This document shows, in pieces, positions 34,130 to 42,397 of a DNA stretch of 64,000 nt. Each line of letters opens with the position of its first letter. Positions within the stretch are counted from its first letter, which is position 1. A model generated the notes under the pieces. It searched no databases, had not been told where the DNA came from, and worked only from the letters and a program-made list of their open reading frames with translations. Source of the stretch: an uncultured Isosphaeraceae bacterium (GTDB lineage Bacteria; Planctomycetota; Planctomycetia; Isosphaerales; Isosphaeraceae). Made by a program: the position numbers and the translations under genes. The stretch spans positions 100,133 through 164,132 of the forward strand of contig CAMFLR010000018.1 in the NCBI GenBank assembly GCA_945957605.1, read 5' to 3'.

Positions 34130-35083
34130 GTGACCCCAAGCGCACTGACAAAAGCGACCATCAACCTCCTCGAGCTCGCCTGCGCGGCGGCCGAGAAGGT
34201 CGGCGCTGTCGGCGTGCTGGTCATGCCCGAGGGCCTGATGGACTGGGAGGCGATGAAAACCATCGCCGACGGCGTCGATCTCTTCGTCGCCATCGACTCT
34301 GAACGCGTCATCGACGACGTCCGCGAAGCCGGCCTGGTCGCAGTCGAAGTCGAACCGACCGACTCGGCCATCATCGAACGCATCACACTCGCGCTCATCG
34401 AGGCGGTCGCCAACGACCATCTCCGCGCCGGTGCGCGCGTGGTCGTGGTTTACTCCGGTTTCGAGGCCGACGAACTCGATTCGATGACCGTCGTCCGCCT
34501 GGGCGAACACCTCGAACGCCTCACCGCCCGCGACCTGCGCGCGCTTGAAACCTCAGTCCCCTTCGAAACCCTCAAGGCCGTGGTCGACGTCGCGGTCGAA
34601 ATCGGCCGTGAAGGACGCGAAGGTAAAGCCGTCGGCACACTGATCGTTGTGGGTGACGTCCGCAACGTCGCCACCCGTTCTCGTACGCTCGGCTTCGACC
34701 CATTTCGCGGTTATCGTCGCAAAGAACGCAACGTCCGCGACCACCGTGTACGCGAGGCGATCAAAGAAATCGCCCAGCTCGACGGTGCGTTCATCGTCGC
34801 CCGCGACGGCACGGTCGAAGCCGCCTGCCAGATCATCGACGCCCCGAACAGCGACCTTACCCTCCCGCGCGGTCTCGGCACGCGACACTGGGCGGCCGCA
34901 GCCATTACGCATGCGACATCCGCGCTGGCGATCGTGGTGAGCCAGTCGACCGGAACCGTACGTCTCTTCAAAAACGGCGAGATCATTCTCCGCATCGCCC
35001 CAATGCGTCACGCCCGCGCGATGAAGTGGACCGACGCCGAAACCGAACCCCCTGCTCCGCCACGATCAGAAAAAAGTAATTAA
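34130..35083 (+). CDS. Diadenylate cyclase, DacZ-like (PK_C-like + DisA_N domains)
   Basis: 317 residues from GTG 34130 (GAGAGG about 7 bases upstream). The C-terminal half is a DisA_N cyclase domain that makes cyclic di-AMP from two ATP: LDGAFIVARDGTVEAACQII carries the DGA motif, and LGTRHWAAAAITHATSALAI with IVVSQSTGTVRLF is the second nucleotide-binding block. The N-terminal half (about 1-130) looks like the pyruvate kinase C-terminal domain fused to DisA_N in archaeal DacZ, and there are no membrane segments, unlike CdaA. The usual RHR motif reads Arg252-His253-Trp254, so the second Arg is Trp. Cyclic di-AMP usually governs osmotic and wall homeostasis. No receptor gene is adjacent. Confidence 0.85.
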   Translation: MTPSALTKATINLLELACAAAEKVGAVGVLVMPEGLMDWEAMKTIADGVDLFVAIDSERVIDDVREAGLVAVEVEPTDSAIIERITLALIEAVANDHLRAGARVVVVYSGFEADELDSMTVVRLGEHLERLTARDLRALETSVPFETLKAVVDVAVEIGREGREGKAVGTLIVVGDVRNVATRSRTLGFDPFRGYRRKERNVRDHRVREAIKEIAQLDGAFIVARDGTVEAACQIIDAPNSDLTLPRGLGTRHWAAAAITHATSALAIVVSQSTGTVRLFKNGEIILRIAPMRHARAMKWTDAETEPPAPPRSEKSN

Positions 35084-35125
35084 GGTTAGCTGCATTATCT
35101 TTACTAATATCAAAACGTAAAAATC

Positions 35126-35305
35126 CCTCGCTCCCATGCTCCGCGTGGGGGAGCGGTATTCCAGCCGCTCTGCGGCTACGATTGACATGGCAAACGGCTG
35201 AAATGCAGCTCACGACTTGGCGTGATCACATGGTTGGCTGATATGTTTCAAAAATGACCGCGGAGCGATCGAAGAAACGCTCCGACGCAGAGCATCGGAG
35301 CGAGG
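35126..35305. repeat. Pair of inverted stem-loop repeats (REPIN-like)
   Basis: A 30-base stem-loop at 35126-35155 (starting CCTCGCTCC, core ATGCTCCGCGT) and its inverted relative at 35278-35305 (ending GGAGCGAGG, core ACGCAGAGCAT) face each other across about 120 bases. Base pairs next to the loop differ in compensating fashion (C-G in one, G-C in the other). Between them lies a hairpin AGCCGC-TCT-GCGGCT near 35168-35182. No gene. Confidence 0.6.
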
Positions 35306-35373
35306 AAGGCTTCGCTTCGTCGAGAAGTTTAGTTCATCCTCGTCGCCTCGAAGGCACATGATCGCAGCAGCGA

Positions 35374-36741
35374 TCAATCAGCCTGAAACCATTGCATCCG
35401 GCCAATCTGCACCGACGTCTCCGTCAACCGAACGCGATGGCTAATCCTCTGTCCCACCACCCAAACGATTCCCCGTTGATCTCGCACGATCGGCGTTGTT
35501 TTCCGATCATTCAAACTCACGCGACGCCCACGAAAAAAGTCCGCAAGCGCCATCGATTGTCCGCCCATTCCCAGCGGGTCAAACCGATCGCCCGAGCGCG
35601 GATGATCAACAATCAGCGGCAATTCAATCGATTCAACATCGACAAACTCATTCCACCTCGACTGATCCCGAACCTCCATCTCGAGCGTTGTTTGAAGCCT
35701 CCCGCCACCCCACTCAACATTCGCGGGAATGCCGAACGGTACTGACGACACAACTTCATCAGCCATAGCATCCTGCCGCGTCCGACTCAACCGCACGCTC
35801 TCCAATCCGCCAAATAGCCTTACGCCGTAACCGACATCGTAACTCCCCTCCCCCTCAATCATCCAACGCGCCAGCCTACGCCATCGCGTCGCATCCATCG
35901 CCCGTTCGGGCCAGCGCTGCGCACGCCAGAGACTGCGAATCACCTCGATGCGATCGTGCTTCGATAACGTCGCAAATTGCTGGCGCTGAATCACGATATT
36001 GCCGGCATCACGCGACACGACAACTTGCGACGCAAGTTCTTGGATGCGCACATCATTAGCAATCGTCGACGATCGCGCAACCATCCCCAACCGCGTGATC
36101 GCCGCGACAATTTGCGGGTTGTACTCGCGTGCGAGTAGCGGCAAAAGTTCATGACGAATCCGCGAACGTGTGCGTGAAATATCTGCGTTAGACGCATCCT
36201 CGCGCCAGGTCTGACCAATCCCCTGCAGATATTGCCTCAACTCCCCGCGAGAAGCTTCCAGCAACGGCCGAACGAGCGTCACTCCCGACCCCAATTGACG
36301 ACTGCGTGGAATGCCTCCCAACCCCCGCAAACCCGTCCCACGTACGATGCGCTGCAGAATCGTCTCGGCCTGATCATCCTGCGTATGCCCAACAGCAATA
36401 ACGCTCGCCTGCTGATTGTGCGCCACCTCTAGCAACCATTCGTAACGCGCATTTCTGGCATCAACTTCAAAATGCCCCTCGCGCGTCGGCTTCCAATTCC
36501 CCAACTCAAACGGCAACCCAAGCCCCTCGGCAAGCTGTCGCACAAACTCCGCATCCGCGCGACTTGCCTCACCGCGCGTACCGTGGTTGAGATGCGCCAC
36601 AATCAGCTCGACACCACCCCACGCAGCCAGCAACCTCAAAAGCGCAACGCTATCACTTCCGCCCGAAACGGCTACCACCCAGCGCCGGCCGAGACGACTC
36701 CGATATCGCTCGAATCCGCTGATCAAATCCAGATTTACCAT
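35374..36741 (-). CDS. tilS: tRNA(Ile)-lysidine synthase
   Basis: 455 residues. TilS adds lysine to C34 of the CAU-anticodon isoleucine tRNA so that it reads AUA. The N-terminal PP-loop ATPase motif VVAVSGGSDSVALLRLL (SGGSDS at 26-31) is clear, with the following HLNHGTRGEASRADAEFV and VGHTQDDQAETILQRIVRGTGLRGLGGI blocks that are typical of the family. A C-terminal segment (SGDRFDPLGMGG) matches the usual TilS tail. Full length. It stands alone between the repeat pair and the divergent methyltransferase gene, 122 bases away. Confidence 0.94.
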   Translation of the reverse strand: MVNLDLISGFERYRSRLGRRWVVAVSGGSDSVALLRLLAAWGGVELIVAHLNHGTRGEASRADAEFVRQLAEGLGLPFELGNWKPTREGHFEVDARNARYEWLLEVAHNQQASVIAVGHTQDDQAETILQRIVRGTGLRGLGGIPRSRQLGSGVTLVRPLLEASRGELRQYLQGIGQTWREDASNADISRTRSRIRHELLPLLAREYNPQIVAAITRLGMVARSSTIANDVRIQELASQVVVSRDAGNIVIQRQQFATLSKHDRIEVIRSLWRAQRWPERAMDATRWRRLARWMIEGEGSYDVGYGVRLFGGLESVRLSRTRQDAMADEVVSSVPFGIPANVEWGGGRLQTTLEMEVRDQSRWNEFVDVESIELPLIVDHPRSGDRFDPLGMGGQSMALADFFRGRRVSLNDRKTTPIVRDQRGIVWVVGQRISHRVRLTETSVQIGRMQWFQAD

Positions 36742-36863
36742 GATTCCAATGCGTTTGTCTCAGTCGCGTAAGGTGAAGCAGACTTTATTGTTCCTAAATT
36801 AGATCGATCTAACAATCGGCAGCAGGGATAGAGCCTACGCCAGGCATTCGTTACAATGCGTTA

Positions 36864-37817
36864 ATGATGACAGAAGCCGCCACAATCCTCTGCTGTCCCC
36901 GGTGCCGTGGACCTCTCGACCGGGCTGAAACCCCTCCTGGTTTTCAATGCGGCACGTGTGGCGTCACCTACCCCGAAATCAACGGCATTCCCCGTTTCGC
37001 CGGCGAAACTTACACCGCCAGCTTCGGCCGGCAGTGGAACCGCTATGATGTCGCCCGCGACGAAGAAGATGAAGCGGTTTTCACCGTAAAAACCGGCGTC
37101 CACCCGCGAGAGCTTGCCGGAAAACTCGTGCTCGACGCCGGCTGCGGCGGCGGTCGCTACGCCTACCTGCTCGGCCGCTTCGGCGCCCAGGTGGTCGGTG
37201 TCGACCTCAGCACGGCCGTCGAAAAAGCGCGCACGCTCTGCGCCGACATGCCCAATGTCACCATCCTCCAGGGCGATCTCACCGAGCTGCCGCTCGCTGA
37301 AAACACGTTCGATTTCGCCTTCAGCATCGGCGTGATGCACCACGGCCCCCAGCCGCGCAAGGCGTTCGACGAAGTTGCGAAGCGCGTGAAACCAGATGGC
37401 CAGCTCGCCGTCTGGCTCTATCGCAAAAACATCCTGCCGCAAGAAGTCTTGAACTCATCGCTGCGCGCAATCACAACGCGACTCCCCGCGCGAGTACTGG
37501 AACCCATTTCCGTCGCAATGGGAGCGATCGGCAGCATTCCGCTCGCGAATAAGACGTTGAACAAGGTGTTCAACTTCTCGAATCATCCCGACTGGACGCT
37601 CCGCGTTTGCGACAACTTCGACTGGTACGCCCCCAAATACCAGTCGCACCACACTCTGAACGAGCTGAAGCAATGGTTCACCGAAGCCGGCTACGACGAC
37701 TTGCATGAGCTTCGTCCCGCCCGCTCGGGCAAGTTTTACGAATGGACGTACGACCACAACCTCTTGATTGGTAGTGGCGTGAACGTCGTTGGCCGTCGCA
37801 AAACCCTCTCGAACTGA
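36864..37817 (+). CDS. Class I SAM-dependent methyltransferase with N-terminal zinc ribbon
   Basis: 317 residues. The N-terminus has a Trm112-like zinc ribbon (Cys11-x2-Cys14 and Cys29-x2-Cys32 with YPEINGIPRF after it), the common header of small-molecule methyltransferases of the methyltransf_11 group. The SAM fold shows VLDAGCGGGRYAYLLG (motif I), VVGVDLSTAVEKARTLC and then FDFAFSIGVMHHGPQPRKAF (motif post-II). The C-terminal third is long and may bind substrate. It starts 122 bases from tilS (divergent) and 18 bases before the next gene, so it may be co-transcribed with the phosphatase gene. The acceptor is unknown. Confidence 0.9.
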   Translation: MMTEAATILCCPRCRGPLDRAETPPGFQCGTCGVTYPEINGIPRFAGETYTASFGRQWNRYDVARDEEDEAVFTVKTGVHPRELAGKLVLDAGCGGGRYAYLLGRFGAQVVGVDLSTAVEKARTLCADMPNVTILQGDLTELPLAENTFDFAFSIGVMHHGPQPRKAFDEVAKRVKPDGQLAVWLYRKNILPQEVLNSSLRAITTRLPARVLEPISVAMGAIGSIPLANKTLNKVFNFSNHPDWTLRVCDNFDWYAPKYQSHHTLNELKQWFTEAGYDDLHELRPARSGKFYEWTYDHNLLIGSGVNVVGRRKTLSN

Positions 37818-37835
37818 GCCCGCGAGCCTGTTTTT

Positions 37836-39356
37836 ATGACTCCTCGACGTCGCCGTCGTTTGATTTTCGCGTTGGTCGTTGGTTTTGGTGCTCTCTTCTG
37901 GTTCCTCTCGGGGCCAATCGCAAGCTTCCTGGGCGTCTCGCTGCACTGGGCAACCAGCGACCGCTCTTTTCTCTTCAAGCCCTATCTTCAACTCGGCAAT
38001 TCCCCCGAGCTTGCCACCCCCGAGCGAGCGGAAGTCGTCTGGCACACCGCCGACGTCGACGCCGACTGGTGGGTCGAAGTCCGCACAACTCCCAGCGCCG
38101 ACTGGGTACGTGCCCCCAAGCCAGAATTTCGCCGAATCGTGCTCGAAAAAGTCGAGCCGCACCGCACCTATCACGCGACAATTTCCGGCCTCGTTCCGGG
38201 CGAGAAATTTAACTACCGCGTCGGCCGCGCAAGTTCGACGCTGTTCGAATCCGAAGGCCGCGCGCGGATGCCCGAAGGGCGTCCTTACCGCACTGCCATC
38301 ATCGGCGATATTGCGGCTGGAACCTCGGCGGCATCGCACATCGCCTGGCAAATCGGCGAGTCGCATCCCGACTTCCTCGTCATCGCCGGCGACATCGTTT
38401 ACAGCCGTGGGCGAATCTCCGAATACGCCGACCGCTTCTTCCCGGTTTACAACGCCGATACCGCGTCGCGATCGCAAGGTGCTCCGATCTTGCGGTCGAT
38501 TCTCTCGGCCGCCGCGCCGGGGAATCACGACATCTCGCCGCACGACATGAACACCTTCCCCGACCTGATGGCCTATTTTTTCGAGTGGTCGCAGCCGCTC
38601 AACGGACCAACCTCGAAATACGGCGATCCCAGCACCCCCGCACTCAACGGCTCGCCCGAACGCGTAGAACTCTTCCTCGAATCCGCGGGACCGACATTCC
38701 CGCGCATGTGCAACTTCTCATTTGATAACGGCGACGTCCACTGGACGGTGCTCGACACCAATCCTAACGTCGACTGGTCCGACCCTGCCCTCCGCGCCTG
38801 GGTTGAGCACGACCTCGCCGCCGCCAAGGCCAAACCGTGGCGTCTTGTGCTTTTGCATCAGCCCGGCTTCAACTCGTCGGTCGCACACTATCACGAGCAG
38901 CAGGCCCGTGAGCTTTGCGACATCTTCGAGCGCGGCGGCGTATCGATCGTCTTCGGCGGTCATGTTCATAATTACCAGCGCACCAAGCCGCTCACCTTCA
39001 AGGTTCAGCCTCAGCCCGATGGCAAGCTGCAAGGGGCCGATGGCCACGTTAACGGCGGGTGGACTCTTGACGATCAATTCGACGGCGTGACGAAAACCGA
39101 GCCGACCGGCGTGATTTACATCATCTCCGGCGCTGGCGGAGCAACCCTGCACGACACGATTCGCGGCGGTCAGTCGGCAACCTGGGCTCCTTTCACCCAG
39201 CGAGTCATTTCAGATATCCATTCATTTACCCTTCTTGACATTTCGCCGGCGCAGCTCAAAATGACGCAAATCGACGTCAACGGCAAGGAAGTCGACTCAA
39301 TGGTCGTCACCCGGCCTGCCAATGACTCGAAGCGCTCACCCGCCCCCCCTCAATGA
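37836..39356 (+). CDS. Membrane-anchored purple acid phosphatase-like metallophosphoesterase
   Basis: 506 residues. An N-terminal anchor (about 7-31) is followed by a fibronectin-III-like PAP N-domain (about 45-150; VEVRTTPSADWVRAPK and VEPHRTYHATISGLVPGEKFNYRV). The catalytic domain has the metal ligands in order: TAIIGDIAAG (Asp), VIAGDIVYSRG (Asp and Tyr), AAPGNHD, LLHQPGF (His) and FGGHVHNYQRT (GHxH). Purple acid phosphatases hydrolyse phosphate monoesters with a Fe-M centre outside the cell. The tail ends SMVVTRPAND. Its TGA lies inside the region of the next frame's ATG 39353 (ATGA), but the rhodanese probably starts at 39380. Confidence 0.9.
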   Translation: MTPRRRRRLIFALVVGFGALFWFLSGPIASFLGVSLHWATSDRSFLFKPYLQLGNSPELATPERAEVVWHTADVDADWWVEVRTTPSADWVRAPKPEFRRIVLEKVEPHRTYHATISGLVPGEKFNYRVGRASSTLFESEGRARMPEGRPYRTAIIGDIAAGTSAASHIAWQIGESHPDFLVIAGDIVYSRGRISEYADRFFPVYNADTASRSQGAPILRSILSAAAPGNHDISPHDMNTFPDLMAYFFEWSQPLNGPTSKYGDPSTPALNGSPERVELFLESAGPTFPRMCNFSFDNGDVHWTVLDTNPNVDWSDPALRAWVEHDLAAAKAKPWRLVLLHQPGFNSSVAHYHEQQARELCDIFERGGVSIVFGGHVHNYQRTKPLTFKVQPQPDGKLQGADGHVNGGWTLDDQFDGVTKTEPTGVIYIISGAGGATLHDTIRGGQSATWAPFTQRVISDIHSFTLLDISPAQLKMTQIDVNGKEVDSMVVTRPANDSKRSPAPPQ

Positions 39357-39379
39357 TTCATCAGCCCCGGAGCTTCGTC

Positions 39380-40276
39380 ATGTTGCGATTTGTCGCGATT
39401 CCGCTCCTTGCGCTCTCGTGCGTCACCGTTGCTGAAGCGGCCACTCCCGCAACCCTCATCACGCACCCGGCGCTTCGCAAGCGAGTCGTCGCGAATGATC
39501 CATCGCTCCGCGTGATCGACGCCCGCCCCCGCGCCGAATACGACAAATCGCACATCCCGGGAGCGGTCTGGGTCGACTTCAAAGCCGCAACCGCTCTCGG
39601 CGCCCGTCCCAATAGCCTGACCGACGCCCGTTCCTGGAGCGCCTGGGTCACCCCGTTCGGCATCGATGAGCAAACCGAAGTCGTCGTTTACGACGGTGAA
39701 AAGCAACTCGAAGCCGCCCGCATCTGGTGGCTGCTCAAATATGTCGGCGTCGAAAACGTTTCATTGCTTGATGGCAATTTCGGCTACTGGCAATCGCAGG
39801 GTGGCCCGGTGTCGAGCGACATGGTGAAGGTCGAGCCCAGGGTCTTCCCCGTCAAGTTCCGCACTGATCGTGGTGCCACGCGCGACGAAGTTCTCGCCGT
39901 ACTCGAATCACGGGCGGCGAAGATAATCGACGCCCGAACCGAAGGCGAGCACACCGGCACAGTCGCCCGCGCCAAGCGAGGCGGACGAATCCCGACCGCC
40001 TGCCACCTCGAATGGACGGAGTTCGTTGGCCCCGACGGCCGCTTCCTCGACGAGGCCGCACAGCGTGCCAAAATCGCCAAGGCTGGGATCAAACCGGGCG
40101 AATCGGTGATCACCCATTGCCAGACCGGCGGCCGATCGTCCGTCAACGCGTTCGTCTTCGAGCGGCTCGGCTTCCCGACGCGCAACTACTACCAAGGGTG
40201 GTCCGACTGGGGCAACGCCGAGAGCACGCCCGTAGCCAAGGGAAAGCCCGAAGGCACGCCCGAATCCAAACCCTGA
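39380..40276 (+). CDS. Exported tandem-rhodanese sulfurtransferase
   Basis: 298 residues from ATG 39380, which has GGAG about 8 bases upstream; an ATG at 39353 overlaps the phosphatase stop but would precede the signal peptide. The signal peptide is LRFVAIPLLALSCVTVAEA. Two rhodanese domains follow: the first (about 25-145) has IDARPRAEYDKSHIPGAVW without an active-site Cys, the second (about 160-285) has IIDARTEGEH and the catalytic loop HCQTGGRSS with Cys247. Such proteins move sulfane sulfur from thiosulfate or 3-mercaptopyruvate; an exported one may act in sulfur handling in the periplasm. The acceptor is unknown. Confidence 0.9.
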   Translation: MLRFVAIPLLALSCVTVAEAATPATLITHPALRKRVVANDPSLRVIDARPRAEYDKSHIPGAVWVDFKAATALGARPNSLTDARSWSAWVTPFGIDEQTEVVVYDGEKQLEAARIWWLLKYVGVENVSLLDGNFGYWQSQGGPVSSDMVKVEPRVFPVKFRTDRGATRDEVLAVLESRAAKIIDARTEGEHTGTVARAKRGGRIPTACHLEWTEFVGPDGRFLDEAAQRAKIAKAGIKPGESVITHCQTGGRSSVNAFVFERLGFPTRNYYQGWSDWGNAESTPVAKGKPEGTPESKP

Positions 40277-40362
40277 CGCGGGCTCGGGCGGCTTGACATC
40301 CATCCATTCGCGCGTCAGTCTGAGAACGTACTTCTGGATTCGACGCGAAGGAGTTTCGACCG

Positions 40363-41463
40363 ATGACGGCGAGCCAATTTCCCGAGCCAACACACGACGA
40401 AGTGGCCGCCGTACACGCCCTGGCCGAAAGTCACAAACGCCTGCGCCGCGAGATCGCCAAGGTGATCATCGGCCAGGATGAAGTGGTCGAACAATTGCTC
40501 ACGAGTCTGTTCGCGCGAGGTCACGCGCTACTCGTCGGCGTGCCCGGCCTGGCAAAAACGTTGCTCGTAAGCACCGTCGCGCGGATTTTGAGCCTGTCGT
40601 TCCGCCGGATCCAGTTCACGCCCGACATGATGCCTTCGGACATCACCGGCACCGACATTTTGCAAGACGACCCCGAAACCGGCCGCCGCAAGTTCACATT
40701 CATTGCCGGCCCGCTGTTCGCCAATATCATCCTCGCCGACGAAATCAATCGCACGCCGCCCAAAACGCAAGCCGCGCTGCTTGAAGCGATGCAAGAGCGG
40801 CACGTTACCGCCGGCAATCAAACCTACAAACTGCCCGACCCGTTCTTCGTGTTGGCGACACAAAATCCCATCGAGCAAGAAGGTACTTACCCGCTCCCCG
40901 AAGCGCAGCTCGACCGCTTCATGCTCAACATCCGGGTTCCTTACCCGACGGCCGACGAGGAGTTGGAAATCCTTCGCCAGACGACGGGCAACGTTTCCGC
41001 TCAGCCCGCAATCACGCTCACGGCCGAGCAAATTCTGGCCGTGCAGGAACTCGTCCGCAAAGTTCCGGTGCCTGAACACGTTTTCATTCATGCACGCGAC
41101 ATCGTTCGCGCCAGCCGTCCCGCCCAGCCTGAAGCGACAACACTTGTAAAGAAGTGCGTCTCCTGGGGTGCGGGTCCGCGAGCCGGTCAATCGCTCATCC
41201 TCGCCGCCAAAACTCGCGCCGTGCTCGACGGCCGTTTCGTGGCGACGCTCGCCGACGTCCGCCACGTCGCCGGCCCCGTATTGCGGCACCGGATTGTGAC
41301 GACATTTCACGCCGAGGCCGAAGGGATCGACCCCGACAAGGTCGTCGCGCATTTGCTCGAAGCGATCACCCCGCCTCCCGAAAAAGCAGCCGCGCGGCTG
41401 GTCGGCGGCGCGTCTTCCTCGAGCGCTCCCTCCTCGCCCAGCGGCGTCGGTTTTGGAGCCTAA
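40363..41463 (+). CDS. MoxR-family AAA+ ATPase
   Basis: 366 residues. AAA_3 (MoxR) ATPases act as chaperones that assemble or activate partner proteins containing VWA domains. Walker A is GVPGLAKT (59-66), Walker B is ILADEINR, and sensor ATQNPIEQEGTYPLPEAQLDRF is the MoxR signature with the Glu-rich loop. A strong AAGGAG lies 8 bases before the ATG. It heads the operon MoxR-DUF58-BatA, a conserved set in bacteroidetes, planctomycetes and others, with 3 bases to the next gene. A C-terminal Ser-rich tail is low complexity. Confidence 0.95.
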   Translation: MTASQFPEPTHDEVAAVHALAESHKRLRREIAKVIIGQDEVVEQLLTSLFARGHALLVGVPGLAKTLLVSTVARILSLSFRRIQFTPDMMPSDITGTDILQDDPETGRRKFTFIAGPLFANIILADEINRTPPKTQAALLEAMQERHVTAGNQTYKLPDPFFVLATQNPIEQEGTYPLPEAQLDRFMLNIRVPYPTADEELEILRQTTGNVSAQPAITLTAEQILAVQELVRKVPVPEHVFIHARDIVRASRPAQPEATTLVKKCVSWGAGPRAGQSLILAAKTRAVLDGRFVATLADVRHVAGPVLRHRIVTTFHAEAEGIDPDKVVAHLLEAITPPPEKAAARLVGGASSSSAPSSPSGVGFGA

Positions 41464-41466
41464 TTC

Positions 41467-42393
41467 GTGAGCGGCACCGACCCCTCTCTCGCCGCCGCGC
41501 CCGATGCACTTGCCAAGTACGGCCGGCTGGAGCTGCTCGCGCGCCTGGTCGTTGAAGGGGTGATGTCCGGGCTGCACAAAAGCCCCTTCAAAGGGTTTTC
41601 GGTCGAGTTCGCTGAACACCGCCAGTACGGCCCTGGCGACGAGATTCGCCACATCGACTGGCGCGCCTTCGGCAAGACCGATCGTTACTTTGTCAAAGAA
41701 TATGAAGAAGAAACTAACCTTAAAGCCTATATCGTACTCGATGCGTCGGGCAGCATGGGCTACAAGGGGAACAAGGCCGACACCTCTAAGCTCGAACACG
41801 CGCGAGGCCTCGCCGCCGCGCTCGCGTATTTGATGATCAGCCAGCGCGACGCCGTCGGCCTCGTGACGTTCGACTCCGAAATCCGCACGATGATCCCCCC
41901 GCGCTCCGCTCCTGGCCACTTCTCACTGCTCTGCAAAACGATGGAAGAAACGCCCCTCGGCGGCGAAACTCCGCTGAGCCAGGTGCTGCACAACCTCGCC
42001 GATCGCATCAAGCGCCGTGGTTTGGTGATTGTCCTTTCCGACGGTTTCGACAAGGCCGACGAGCTAGTCAATTCCTTGCGGCACTTGCGCCATCGCCGGC
42101 ACGAAGTGCTGTTCTTCCAGATGCTTGATCCTGACGAAGAAGAATTCCCGTTCCACCGCCCAGCCAAGTTTCGCAACCTGGAACGGCTCGAAAACGCTTT
42201 GCGGATCAACCCATCGGCGCTGCGAGCAACCTATCTCGAACGGTTCAACGAACACCGCCGCGTGCTTCGCGAAGGGATCATCGGCATGAACGCCGATTTC
42301 CACGGCGTTTTGACATCGCAGTCGCACGAACGGATCTTGCTCGACTACCTCTCCGCACGCTCGGCGCGCGGTAAGTCCGGCGCGCGAGGGTGA
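41467..42393 (+). CDS. DUF58 VWA-like protein of the MoxR operon
   Basis: 308 residues from GTG 41467, 3 bases after the MoxR stop. The DUF58 signature IRHIDWRAFGKTDRYFVKEYEEETNLKAY leads to a VWA-like fold with a MIDAS motif DASGSMG and later LSDGFDK. These proteins are partners of MoxR ATPases; in several systems the pair prepares extracytoplasmic or metal-centre proteins. The position between MoxR and the BatA-type protein is conserved. Its start is a GTG with a weak ribosome site, fitting translational coupling to MoxR. Confidence 0.93.
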   Translation: MSGTDPSLAAAPDALAKYGRLELLARLVVEGVMSGLHKSPFKGFSVEFAEHRQYGPGDEIRHIDWRAFGKTDRYFVKEYEEETNLKAYIVLDASGSMGYKGNKADTSKLEHARGLAAALAYLMISQRDAVGLVTFDSEIRTMIPPRSAPGHFSLLCKTMEETPLGGETPLSQVLHNLADRIKRRGLVIVLSDGFDKADELVNSLRHLRHRRHEVLFFQMLDPDEEEFPFHRPAKFRNLERLENALRINPSALRATYLERFNEHRRVLREGIIGMNADFHGVLTSQSHERILLDYLSARSARGKSGARG

Positions 42394-42397
42394 CGGA

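Noticed and set aside
37455..38543. A 362-codon minus-strand frame across the methyltransferase and phosphatase genes
   Set aside because: Antisense shadow without any known domain.
40528..41919. A 463-codon minus-strand frame antisense to moxR and DUF58
   Set aside because: Shadow frame across two certain genes with conserved motifs.
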